A model generated the notes under the pieces. The model did no database searches and was not told where the DNA came from. It worked only from the letters and a program-made list of their open reading frames with translations. Source: Rugamonas rivuli (GTDB lineage Bacteria > Pseudomonadota > Gammaproteobacteria > Burkholderiales > Burkholderiaceae_D). Taken from it: 64,000 nucleotides of DNA. The stretch is from contig NZ_WHUF01000012.1 of NCBI RefSeq assembly GCF_009380165.1, positions 62,001 to 126,000 of the forward strand, in the 5' to 3' direction. The position numbers were made by a program, and so were the translations under genes. Each line of letters begins with the position of its first letter. The first letter of the stretch is position 1. Below are positions 17,241 through 25,297 of the stretch, piece after piece.

Positions 17241-17768
17241 ATGAAGAAAGCAAAAGCGCCGCGCGTCCCAGTCCTGGAGTCCGCCTTTGAAATCAACCTG
17301 CCGAAACTACTGCGTGCCGCAAAGGCCACAGGCAGCTCCGTGCTGGTCCTGGATGATGGTGATGAGCGCACCGTCGTGGCGCTGTCAGAAACTCGCCTGG
17401 CGGTCCATCTGGGTGGTCGTATGTGGTTGGCCGACATTGTGGCCGTCCCATGCCTGAATAACCGAGTACGCCCACTCCTTAAGTGCCCTCGCGCGCATGA
17501 GGGAAATTTCCAGTCGTTGTACTACCGTGCTGGAGAACTTGCCTGCCGGCACTGTCATGCGCTTCGGTATCGGAGCAATCTGGCGGCCACTCCCGCTGCC
17601 CGCATCAAATTTTCCCGAACCAAGCAGTTGGTGAAAATGGGGCACTCGGCCAGCACAATGAACCCTTCACGACCAATTGGCCGCTGGCGCAAGTCGTACA
17701 TCCAGGAGCTTCTTCGACTGGCTGGTTTGACAGCGGGCTACAAGGACGTAATAGCGCGCCGCGCGTAA
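17241..17768 (+). CDS. Unknown protein with one CxxC zinc-binding pair
   Basis: 175 residues, SD AGGTGA. The first half alternates strands (SVLVLDDGDERTVVALSETRLAVHLGGRMWLADIVAVPCL). The second half has LLKCPRAHEGNFQSLYYRAGELACRHCHALRYRSN, a zinc-ribbon-like Cys/His set, then a basic helical tail (IGRWRKSYIQELLRLAGL). Nucleic-acid binding is plausible. It stands between the replication terminator and the convergent OLD gene. Confidence 0.75.
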   Translation: MKKAKAPRVPVLESAFEINLPKLLRAAKATGSSVLVLDDGDERTVVALSETRLAVHLGGRMWLADIVAVPCLNNRVRPLLKCPRAHEGNFQSLYYRAGELACRHCHALRYRSNLAATPAARIKFSRTKQLVKMGHSASTMNPSRPIGRWRKSYIQELLRLAGLTAGYKDVIARRA

Positions 17769-17844
17769 AATTGCAGACTAAGTGCCGGCTCTAAGATAGT
17801 TGGACTATTGCCTTCGATATCCATTTTCACTCTGGCTGCCCGTA

Positions 17845-19515
17845 TCACTCTGGGATTCCACGCCTCTCGGAGTCAGTAAGCCATGCTTTCACCTTGGCTA
17901 AGAACTGCCATACATCACCGTTCTCGGGCTTCACATAATCCTGCTCACCTGGATTTCCGCCCATTTTCTCGAAGATATCAATCAACCAGACTGGGCCATG
18001 GCCTTTAGCTTCTAAGGGCTGCAACCATGATTCCAGTTCTCCATTAGGGATAACGAAGACGCCATATGTTGCCAGCTGGTCTAGCAACGACAATGCACTC
18101 TCTTGATCATCCTTATCCAAGATTTTCACGCCGCCATCGCGCTTCATGTCCCTTCCCGTGGCCTCCATGGCGCGCTTCACTCCTGCCCGCATGGCGCCTA
18201 GGTTAGTTTGCAAAAGGTCGGGAATATGTGCTGCCTTACTCATCGTTGTCCATACTGCACCTCCATCTTTGAGCACGTCAACATCCACTATGCTCGCAAC
18301 AGGAATTCCTAACCTCCGCAATGGCCCCACGATCGTAGGTATCGTCTGTTTGTTCTGAGCATTAAGGAACAAGCAATTGGGAATTCCCCACTCAGGCTTA
18401 TACTGGTTTAGTCGCTCGTTTACTTCTTGGTAGAACGCTCTGTCTGCGTCGGACTCAGTGACGACAACAAATTCATAAAAAAGTCCACTCAATACTCCAG
18501 TAGAGCGAAGCAGCGGATGCCGCATAAGCGTAAGAATCTCATCGCTGGGCAGCACACGGGCAGTCGATACTCCCCCTCGATGTGTTAATCGAATAATGTT
18601 TGTGGGTACATTTGATTGAATACAGCCCATGAGAAAAGTAGGACTGTGCGTGGATACGAATACGCGCTTGACCGCGTTCCGTGCTGCGCCCGCAATTTCT
18701 AATCCAAGCTTTGCTGCTAGCGCCGGGTGTAAAAATGCCTCTGGTTCGTCGATAAGAATAACATCTGGATCGCCAGCAATGACCTCCGTGATGATGCCGG
18801 TAAACGCCTTCACGCCATCACTTGCCTGCACTATGAGCTTTGCTTGCGCATGATAGCTGACGGCTTCAGCATGCAGACCTCTCTCCTCCATCTTGTCCGC
18901 CGGTGGACGCGATGACAGCCGGATTCTAAGGGTGCCTAACGAGGTGGGATCAATAACAAAATAGGTACCGAATGCCTCGGCTACAATCCGTCGAACTTCG
19001 CTTCGCATCGCGTCGTTACGGAAAAGGATTTGTAGACTAGTTTGAGGTATGTTTTGAAGGTCCCCCCCTCCTTGATCAGCGACTAAATTTATTCGATCTG
19101 CACCACCAAGCCACAGTGTTTTATGGACAAGATAGTAGCTGCAAAAATAGGCCAAGTTTCCTGTTGGCATTTGCAATGCGTTGATATAGCTTGGTAGATG
19201 GATTTGCTGCCTTCCGTACCTACTACCGACAAACATGTGATCCGGTTGAAGAATCTCACCTTGGCCTACCGGCGACTTCATGTCGTTGGTTACGCTCTCA
19301 GCCCGCTCCAAGGTTAGCCCGGAAAATCCAACTCCCGCAAGAATCACCGAGTTTGCGTCTTTCTGTCCTGTCCTACAATATTGCTGTAATTCGGCCAAAA
19401 ATTTGCTCTTGCCAGAATTGTTAGGGCCGACAAATACGGTCAATGGCGTTACCGCAATTTCCTCACCTGCTTGTCCTGGTGAGCGCCCAAATCGTAATAC
19501 GATGCTGTTTATCAT
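17845..19515 (-). CDS. OLD-family ATP-dependent endonuclease (AAA ATPase plus TOPRIM), candidate defence gene
   Basis: 556 residues, the size of a single-gene (class 1) OLD protein. The SMC-like ATPase shows Walker A GPNNSGKS (30-37) and Walker B VILIDEPEAFLHP near 250, with FVSTHSPTFLM after it. The C-terminal TOPRIM domain has VVVTESDADRAFYQ near 350 (conserved Glu) and IVDVDVLKD near 410 (Asp pair). OLD proteins are DNA nucleases, known from P2 phage exclusion of lambda; some classes act with UvrD-like partners (GajAB). No helicase partner is adjacent. AT content is higher than its neighbours, suggesting later acquisition. No clear SD precedes the start. Confidence 0.9.
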   Translation of the reverse strand: MINSIVLRFGRSPGQAGEEIAVTPLTVFVGPNNSGKSKFLAELQQYCRTGQKDANSVILAGVGFSGLTLERAESVTNDMKSPVGQGEILQPDHMFVGSRYGRQQIHLPSYINALQMPTGNLAYFCSYYLVHKTLWLGGADRINLVADQGGGDLQNIPQTSLQILFRNDAMRSEVRRIVAEAFGTYFVIDPTSLGTLRIRLSSRPPADKMEERGLHAEAVSYHAQAKLIVQASDGVKAFTGIITEVIAGDPDVILIDEPEAFLHPALAAKLGLEIAGAARNAVKRVFVSTHSPTFLMGCIQSNVPTNIIRLTHRGGVSTARVLPSDEILTLMRHPLLRSTGVLSGLFYEFVVVTESDADRAFYQEVNERLNQYKPEWGIPNCLFLNAQNKQTIPTIVGPLRRLGIPVASIVDVDVLKDGGAVWTTMSKAAHIPDLLQTNLGAMRAGVKRAMEATGRDMKRDGGVKILDKDDQESALSLLDQLATYGVFVIPNGELESWLQPLEAKGHGPVWLIDIFEKMGGNPGEQDYVKPENGDVWQFLAKVKAWLTDSERRGIPE

Positions 19516-19732
19516 GGATAGTTGCCAAATATAATTTTAGTTACAATAACACAGCTCCCACGTAGTTCCCATAGGCCGCCATTTGCTTTGCTGCTTTGGC
19601 CTACCTGTCGGGAAACGACCATTTTCCAACGCCTTGTTTGGTACCATTTTTTGATGTTGGAAATTTAGCCATTGCATAAATCACCATGTTAATTTATATT
19701 TCAACCGTTTTTCAACAGGCCGGGAGTGCGGT

Positions 19733-20308
19733 ATGGCGGTATTTGGATACGGACGGGTGTCTACGGCAGAACAGACTGCGGAGAACCAGCGACATGAGAT
19801 CGAGCAGGCCGGTTACAAGGTCGAGTACTGGTATTCCGACACGGTAAGTGGCAAGGCACACGCGGCACAGCGCAAGCAGTTCGGTATTCTCTTGGGTAAG
19901 CTCCGGGCGAAAGACGTACTGGTCGTGTCTAAGCTGGATCGGCTGGGGCGCGATGCGCCGGATGTGCTAGCGACCATCAAATCGCTGGGCGTGCTCCAGG
20001 TGGAAGTGGTCGTGCTTCAGCTCGGCAAGTTGGATCTCACTTCGCCTGCTGGCAAGCTCATGCTGGCAATGTTAGCCGCTGTAGCTGAAATGGAACGCGA
20101 TCTGATCGTGGAGCGTACACAGGCGGGATTGGCGCGTGCGAAGGCCGAAGGTAAGATCCTCGGCAGACCGGCCAAAACTACGCCTGAACAGCGCGCTGCA
20201 ATGGTTAAAGGATACGGGGCCAAGGAGAGTGTGAGTGCTCTGGCGCGGCGCTATGGGATTTCCAGGGCGACAGTGTTGACGGTGGTGAAACCATCCGAGA
20301 AGATCTGA
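19733..20308 (+). CDS. Serine recombinase (resolvase/invertase family)
   Basis: 191 residues, SD GGGAG. The catalytic Ser10 is in YGRVSTAEQT, and the helix-E region SKLDRLGRDAPDV and the ERTQAGLARAKAEGKILGRPAK linker are typical of Tn3/Hin resolvases. A C-terminal helix-turn-helix (VSALARRYGISRATVLTVVK) binds DNA. It is full length. No terminal repeats or transposase lie beside it, so it may resolve element multimers or invert a nearby segment. Confidence 0.93.
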   Translation: MAVFGYGRVSTAEQTAENQRHEIEQAGYKVEYWYSDTVSGKAHAAQRKQFGILLGKLRAKDVLVVSKLDRLGRDAPDVLATIKSLGVLQVEVVVLQLGKLDLTSPAGKLMLAMLAAVAEMERDLIVERTQAGLARAKAEGKILGRPAKTTPEQRAAMVKGYGAKESVSALARRYGISRATVLTVVKPSEKI

Positions 20309-20329
20309 CGCGCTTGTAGGTAAGTCAGG

Positions 20330-21574
20330 TCACTTGGGTACGTGGAAGGTCAGGACTGTAAGTATGACTTCCCGGTTCTTGTCACTATTACTGTGTAATA
20401 CGTACCGGAATCCACTTTCATGCTGCCAGTTCATTGCACGCTTGAAGTTGGTATGCGCCTTAACCGTGGAATCAATGCCGCCCAATACTGTCGATGTCTC
20501 AGTGCCTCGATTGAAGACCAAAATCGCCGCTTTACCATCGCGCCAAGTGGCGTAGCTAAGAAGCTGATCGATGGCGTCACTAAATACCTTGGGTCCTTTC
20601 CAAAACTTACACTCGGCTATGAAGACGTTACGATCTCCTTCGCGCAACAATATGTCAGTCTTACCGGCCATGTTGAACGTTTCCCCTGTCGCCTTTCCTT
20701 CAAATTGACCGTTGAGTTGTACCAAAAAATGTTGGCGCAGAGCTTCCTCATTCATGGTTTTGAAGGCATCGGGACTACGCTCCATGACAAGCGCCATGTC
20801 CTGCACAATTTTTAACGCCTGCTCATATTGTTCCATTGCCCATGCCGGTTCAGCTTCGTAATTCGCAGCACTTGCTGGTGGCAGCGAAGGTGTCGCCTTC
20901 TTGCGGACTGTCGGAACCGAATAGGTCTTGGGTGCATCATCGCGGCGCCGGATCGGTATGCCAAGCGATGCAGCGCGTCGTGATTGCGAAAGTAGCCGCT
21001 CGCGCCTCTGATGAATCGCTTGCTCTGCGACACGTGACAGGCTGCTGTTATGTGCGTCAATCATCCCGCGTTGCCATCCAAGATGGTGTTCAATGTCGGC
21101 TAGTGCTCGATCGACTTCTGGTCGGATATCCTTGGGCTGATCTGCTGGGGACTCGTAGCGAAGTACTAGCTCACTTTTTTCAATCACGGCGCGAGGTGGA
21201 TTCATCGAAAAGGTGCTGGCCCTTGTGTAAAATAAATCTGACTCGCCCTCAAACGGGACACGCACTTCAACCCGCTCTCCAGGGACCAAAGCGGGGCGAC
21301 TCGTATCGTCAATCCAACGCATCCGGTCATATCGAACGTCAACTTGTACGTCTTGGTGATCCGCATACCATTGATCGTGCAGTAGCGTGATCGGAGTGAC
21401 CTTATACTTTTCCACGAAGTACTGTTTGAGATCATCAGGGGCCGTATTAAGCAGCCGGTTTTCATCCAGCTCTTCAACCTCTTTCTGCATTCCTTGAATG
21501 GTATTCCGCAGCGATTGGTCAAGGTCATAAGTGACGAACAGAAGTCCTTTGCTTTTATCTATGCTGCCAAACAT
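20330..21574 (-). CDS. PD-(D/E)XK nuclease-like protein of unknown class, candidate defence gene
   Basis: 414 residues, with GAGGGA upstream of the ATG. The N-terminal two thirds are unrecognised and include an Arg-rich linker (IPIRRRDDAPKTYSVPTVRKK). The C-terminal part has GKTDILLREGDRNVFIAECKFWKG (about 303-328), the D-x(n)-ExK pattern of restriction-endonuclease folds, followed by FSDAIDQLLSYATWRDGKAAILVFNR. It is convergent with the serine recombinase and close to the OLD gene. A restriction-like defence role is likely by context, but the specificity is unknown. Confidence 0.75.
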   Translation of the reverse strand: MFGSIDKSKGLLFVTYDLDQSLRNTIQGMQKEVEELDENRLLNTAPDDLKQYFVEKYKVTPITLLHDQWYADHQDVQVDVRYDRMRWIDDTSRPALVPGERVEVRVPFEGESDLFYTRASTFSMNPPRAVIEKSELVLRYESPADQPKDIRPEVDRALADIEHHLGWQRGMIDAHNSSLSRVAEQAIHQRRERLLSQSRRAASLGIPIRRRDDAPKTYSVPTVRKKATPSLPPASAANYEAEPAWAMEQYEQALKIVQDMALVMERSPDAFKTMNEEALRQHFLVQLNGQFEGKATGETFNMAGKTDILLREGDRNVFIAECKFWKGPKVFSDAIDQLLSYATWRDGKAAILVFNRGTETSTVLGGIDSTVKAHTNFKRAMNWQHESGFRYVLHSNSDKNREVILTVLTFHVPK

Positions 21575-21664
21575 ATGCTTCCCTCATTTGGGTGGTTCTC
21601 TCGACCGGGGGGGCGACACGAAGGAATTTGGTGAGATGCCTGCAGCCTAACGACGTCCTGTCCC

Positions 21665-21692
21665 GAAAACGCCGCGAGCTAGGCTCGCGGCG
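21665..21692 (-). terminator. Rho-independent terminator, minus strand
   Basis: CGCCGCGAGC and GCTCGCGGCG pair around a 3-nt loop, followed on the minus strand by TTTTCGG. It ends the small gene at 21701-21949. Confidence 0.85.
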
Positions 21693-21700
21693 CTGGTGCG

Positions 21701-21949
21701 TTAGCGTGCCTTGTTAGATTGCGATACCAAGGAAGCGGCTATAGCCTTGCTCTCCGCGCTGTACTTATCGCTCTTCAGTACTGCGGACGCCTGCGCTTCC
21801 ATGTCTTTTCCCGTCTGATGGCTGCGCTGTACTTGAGACAGCGCAGACGCAGCCAGGCTTTTCGCTGTTGCCGAAGAGTTTTTGTCACGCAAAATATCCG
21901 ATGCCTTGGATGCGACCTGAGGTGATGTTACTTTTTTATTAGCTGTCAT
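21701..21949 (-). CDS. Small helical Ala/Ser/Lys-rich protein of unknown function
   Basis: 82 residues from the ATG at 21949 (AAGGTATT upstream). Two similar helical halves are visible: SKASDILRDKNSSATAKSLAASALSQ and ASAVLKSDKYSAESKAIAASLVSQ. It is therefore an internal duplication of a roughly 25-residue motif. Short proteins of this type occur widely on genomic islands without known function. It has its own terminator and faces the hairpin-rich region upstream. Confidence 0.8.
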   Translation of the reverse strand: MTANKKVTSPQVASKASDILRDKNSSATAKSLAASALSQVQRSHQTGKDMEAQASAVLKSDKYSAESKAIAASLVSQSNKAR

Positions 21950-22069
21950 GATAATACCTTTGAAAAGATTTTCATAAGGGTCACGACCGGAGGAGGCAAG
22001 CACTGTATTTATTTACAGCTTGACAACATAAACACTTGGATTCAAACTCAGGTTTCCACGCGAGAGAAT

Positions 22070-22193
22070 GACCAAAGGTCGTGATCTTATTTCCTCGGGG
22101 CATTAGTGTCCCGAGGAACCCTTACTTTGTGATGAAAAACATCACGAAAAATATTGTACCCAGCATTTGCCTTGTGTGCGGAAACGCACACAA
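22070..22193 (+). ncRNA. Candidate structured RNA: four consecutive hairpins in a gene-free stretch
   Basis: Perfect stems follow each other: GACC-AAA-GGTC (22070-22080); TTCCTCGGG with CCCGAGGAA across a 10-nt loop (22091-22118); GTGATG-AAAAA-CATCAC (22129-22145, extendable outward by one G-U and two A-U pairs); and TTGTGTGCG-GAAA-CGCACACAA (22172-22193), whose loop is a GNRA tetraloop if read on the plus strand. The palindrome AAAAATATTTTT follows. There is no competing gene on either strand. No reverse transcriptase is nearby, so this is not an evident retron. The function is unknown. Confidence 0.5.
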
Positions 22194-22385
22194 AAATATT
22201 TTTCTTCTGGCATGTTCTTCCAAAAATCTCTCATTTTCCAATTAAGATCGCTCAAGTCGCGGCGTTTCTGATCAAGAGAATTTTCTTGCTGCGCTTTTTT
22301 TCATGCAGTACGCCCCGCTAGTCGACGGTTTTACACAGAAATTTACACACTATCGCTGCTAACCCAGATGAATAGGGGCGTGAGG

Positions 22386-22535
22386 ATGCCTATATTAGAA
22401 ATCGCAACGCTGAATTGCGCTGCATTGCCGCTACCCTTGCTGGCAGCCGTGTTTGAGGAGGCTTGGGGGCACCAGCCGCGACTTGGCGCTGTTCCAGTCG
22501 GCTTGGAGCTACTTGCTGGCTGCGCGCAGACATAA
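22386..22535 (+). CDS. Possible 49-residue small protein
   Basis: The ORF begins MPILEIATLNCAALPLPLL and has AGGGG about 9 bases upstream. It is hydrophobic in the middle and ends GLELLAGCAQT. It lies between the structured stretch and the protease gene. Only length, composition and the weak SD support it. From 22194 to 22385 I see no other gene. Confidence 0.3.
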   Translation: MPILEIATLNCAALPLPLLAAVFEEAWGHQPRLGAVPVGLELLAGCAQT

Positions 22536-22546
22536 CGCCGGCAATG

Positions 22547-23248
22547 CTAATCAGAAATCGGCGTGCTCAAGAGGCACCCGATTGGGTTGTCGCGCGCTAT
22601 GGTCCTTGCATGCTGTGCCGCGACTGTCTCGATAATGCCAATATTTACGTCTATCGATAATTCTTGATCGGGCAGGCCGCGTCGCAACACCTCGCCTTCT
22701 ACCGTGTCGTAGCAAGATACAACCGCGATCAGCTCAAACTCGTTGCTGTTCGGCTTGCGACCCACAACAGGGCCACCGGAAAAGCCAGGATTATTTAATC
22801 CATCAATGAAAACTAAGGACGGCGTCCCGCCTGTGTTAAAGCCGGAAACTATTCCGCGCTTCACATAAGGTGTAGGGTAATGGTTATTCATAGGTCCAAG
22901 TTGGAAGAACTTGCCGTATGGGAAGCCAAGGAAATACACGTCCTGTCCGTAGGTTGTGCTTTCTATGATCGGAAGCGTCAGGGACGGATGGGCAAGGAGC
23001 GTCGGCAGCGCAAACACAGCGATGTCTGCGCCGAAGGGCGTCATGCCGACTAGCTTTGCGGGGACAGACTCCCAATCTGCTCCTCGTTTGATTTCTAATG
23101 GTACGTCGCTACCGGAAAAGCTGTCGGGTAGAAGGTGGGCGGCAGTGATCATATACTGCCTTTCGTCGATATCCAGAACGAACGCGGTGCCTGTCTTCTG
23201 CCCGATAGATATGCAGAAAATGCGTTGAAGTACATTGGCGGTAATCAA
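22547..23248 (-). CDS. Trypsin-like serine protease, cytoplasmic type
   Basis: 233 residues if translation starts at the TTG at 23248, which has AGGA 6 bases upstream and follows the previous stop by 11 bp; a longer ATG frame to 23323 would overlap the upstream gene and lacks an SD. The triad is visible: His in MITAAHLL (about 36), Asp in GADIAVF (about 74) and Ser in NPGFSGGPVV (about 157). There is no signal peptide. Proteases of this type paired with a small helical protein occur in bacterial conflict systems, where they are triggered by a partner. Here the partner would be the 147-residue protein upstream. Confidence 0.85.
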   Translation of the reverse strand: MITANVLQRIFCISIGQKTGTAFVLDIDERQYMITAAHLLPDSFSGSDVPLEIKRGADWESVPAKLVGMTPFGADIAVFALPTLLAHPSLTLPIIESTTYGQDVYFLGFPYGKFFQLGPMNNHYPTPYVKRGIVSGFNTGGTPSLVFIDGLNNPGFSGGPVVGRKPNSNEFELIAVVSCYDTVEGEVLRRGLPDQELSIDVNIGIIETVAAQHARTIARDNPIGCLLSTPISD

Positions 23249-23259
23249 TATGATTCCTG

Positions 23260-23703
23260 TTAGCGTATTGGCGAAAGTGGTTGAAGCGGCCCCCAACCGT
23301 GCTGGCGGGCGACGATCTGCCATTGCGGGAGCTGTGCATTTACGCAGTCCTGACAGTACTTATGCAGTGCTTGGACGACTCGCCGGTATTCCTGATAGTC
23401 GGGAAGGTGCTTGTAGTGGTCCCAATTGATGCTGCTGAGGACACGAAATTTCTTGATAACCGAAGTCCAAGCTGGAGTACTACGGATGTAGTTGGATATG
23501 TAATGCGAGCTTTCGCGAATGTATGGGTCATTGCCGGAAATCGCCAGCTTGCCCAACTTGTTCAATAACGGCGTTGTTCCGCCAGTGACGTCCAACACTT
23601 CCAGTACGGCCTTGTATTCCTTGTCGTCCTGCACAGTAGCTCCTGTTACGTTCTCGATGACCAATTCTACGTGGAAAAACGTTACTGTAGAAAGCTCTCG
23701 CAT
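23260..23703 (-). CDS. Unknown helical protein upstream of the trypsin-like protease
   Basis: 147 residues with no recognised domain. It contains KEYKAVLEVLDVTGGTTPLLNKLGKL, then aromatic-rich helices (SSHYISNYIRSTPAWTSVIKKF, INWDHYKHLPDYQEYRRVVQALHKYCQDCV). The size and helical character fit an adaptor or effector-associated domain, but there is no direct evidence. The start is uncertain because no SD is seen. It is 11 bp from the protease start and is surely co-transcribed with it. Confidence 0.65.
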   Translation of the reverse strand: MRELSTVTFFHVELVIENVTGATVQDDKEYKAVLEVLDVTGGTTPLLNKLGKLAISGNDPYIRESSHYISNYIRSTPAWTSVIKKFRVLSSINWDHYKHLPDYQEYRRVVQALHKYCQDCVNAQLPQWQIVARQHGWGPLQPLSPIR

Positions 23704-23725
23704 CGACTATGTCGCGGTCGCCAGC

Positions 23726-23757
23726 GGGGCGGGGGGGAGGGGGCGAAGGGCCCCCCC
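23726..23757 (+). repeat. G-run tract with potential to form a G-quadruplex or G7/C7 hairpin
   Basis: G4, G7, G5 and G3 runs separated by 1, 1 and 4 bases (23726-23750) are followed by C7 (23751-23757). It lies just upstream of the start of the helical protein/protease pair. Such a tract on the template side could block transcription or translation. From here to 23986 I see no gene. Confidence 0.5.
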
Positions 23758-23986
23758 GTCTCGCGCCGTACCATCGGTCGCCCCGTCAAAATTTTCGCGC
23801 ATGGAAAAATAAAAAAAATCCCCGGCGGGTATCACGCTGAATGTATCCGGCGCACGGATAATATGACTTCCCCGTCGTGCTATGGCGATGCCTGGCAATG
23901 TCGCAGAGGGACATCCGTGAGGAGGAGTTGCCGAATCCATTGACTAAGAGTTAATATTCGCCCTCAAAATATTTCTACTGTTTCTT

Positions 23987-25195
23987 ATGCGTTCCCGACT
24001 CGCAACATTCCTTTTATTCCTTTTCACTTCGATGTCCTGCTGGGCACAAGCCAACAAAACTCCCGTCAAGCAGCCAAATGCCAAGTTGGCCAAAGTGACA
24101 GAAGCATCATCAACGGCATTCTCTCCAGAGGAAATTTATCGTAGCGCCAAGCCCTCGGTGGTGGTAGTTCAAACCAGTCGAGCGCTGGGCAGTGGTGTTG
24201 TTATGTTAAGTGGTGATCGTGTTGGCACCTGGATCGCTACAAATGCCCATGTGGTTGCCCAAGCTGACACAGTGAAAGTCGATGTCGGCGAGTTGAGTGT
24301 CAGCGGGGCGGTGGCCTTCCGGGACGAAGCAACCGATGTAGCCTTCATCAAGCTGGAGGCGACGCAACTTGAGGACTTCTCCAGTACTCGGTTCTTTCGG
24401 TTGCCGATCAAAACAGGGCAAAAGGTTTTTGCTCTAGGGGCACCGAAAGGTTTAGTTAACACATTCACGGATGGAATTGTTTCCGGCGTACGGGTAGTCG
24501 AGGGCAAGAAGCTCATTCAGACGACAGCGGCGATTTCCCCAGGAAGTAGCGGCGGAGCCTTGTTAAACGGATATGGGGAACTGGTGGGCATGACCACCTT
24601 TAAAGTTGTAGGTGGAGAGGCGCTGAACTTCGCTATTGATATCGAATGGGTAGACCAATTGCTGGATGCCTTGCGGGCGGCTGAAATCATCCGCCTTGCG
24701 GGCACCAAGGCAACTGCGCGCTCCCTGGACGATGACTTTGTGCGGTGGCTGGCCTCGGCGGTAACGCCGGATAACAAGGCCGTTCTGGCCGAATACCAGC
24801 GCAAGTCATCGGAATATGGCAAGAACCGAACACCAGAAGGGCTGAATTCCTTCATCAACGATTTGCAGCATTTCGCTGATCTCTACTTGTCGCAGCGGAC
24901 AGTGTCAGTCAGCGCCCAAACCGGCACTCAGCAGCCCGCCCGTTTGATGCTTGTGTGCGACGTGAAAATGAGCGTTAAAACACATCAGCTGACTTATGCA
25001 ATTGACTTTCAGGCGGGAACTGTCAACGGCACACCTGCAGTGATTTCCCCCACGGAAATTCGCTATAACTACACCAACACCGCTGACGGGATTACGAATG
25101 TCATACTGGACCGAGTCAATGGTACAGCATCCATCAGTTCGGGCAGACCCGTCGGCAACGGTCCATGTTCCGTCTCCAAGGGGCAGGCGTTTTAA
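23987..25195 (+). CDS. Exported trypsin-like serine protease (DegP/HtrA-like protease domain)
   Basis: 402 residues. A signal peptide ends at SMSCWAQA (about 22). The triad is His in ATNAHVV (about 88), Asp in EATDVAFIKL (about 117) and Ser in ISPGSSGGALL (about 188). There is no PDZ domain. Instead a helical linker leads to a beta-rich C-terminal domain (PARLMLVCDVKMSVKTHQLTYAIDF onward) that is unrecognised. It should act in the periplasm or be membrane associated. It is divergent from the cytoplasmic protease pair, giving two unrelated trypsin-fold proteases side by side in the element. Confidence 0.9.
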   Translation: MRSRLATFLLFLFTSMSCWAQANKTPVKQPNAKLAKVTEASSTAFSPEEIYRSAKPSVVVVQTSRALGSGVVMLSGDRVGTWIATNAHVVAQADTVKVDVGELSVSGAVAFRDEATDVAFIKLEATQLEDFSSTRFFRLPIKTGQKVFALGAPKGLVNTFTDGIVSGVRVVEGKKLIQTTAAISPGSSGGALLNGYGELVGMTTFKVVGGEALNFAIDIEWVDQLLDALRAAEIIRLAGTKATARSLDDDFVRWLASAVTPDNKAVLAEYQRKSSEYGKNRTPEGLNSFINDLQHFADLYLSQRTVSVSAQTGTQQPARLMLVCDVKMSVKTHQLTYAIDFQAGTVNGTPAVISPTEIRYNYTNTADGITNVILDRVNGTASISSGRPVGNGPCSVSKGQAF

Positions 25196-25270
25196 GACTG
25201 ACCTTGAAACAAGCCGGCAGGAGCGGGTAGAGGCACCTCGATCAACGCAGCCTGCCAAGTATGTGATTCC

Positions 25271-25297
25271 CCTATGACGCCGTACAGGCGTCATAGG
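25271..25297. terminator. Perfect 11-bp hairpin between convergent genes
   Basis: CCTATGACGCC and GGCGTCATAGG pair around GTACA. It covers the stop codon of the minus-strand DUF3396 gene and lies 76 bp after the stop of the plus-strand protease. There is no T tract on either side, so termination is likely but not proven. Confidence 0.5.

Noticed and set aside
22070..22210. Retron msr-msd
   Set aside because: No reverse transcriptase gene within the element and no a1/a2 inverted ends around the hairpins.
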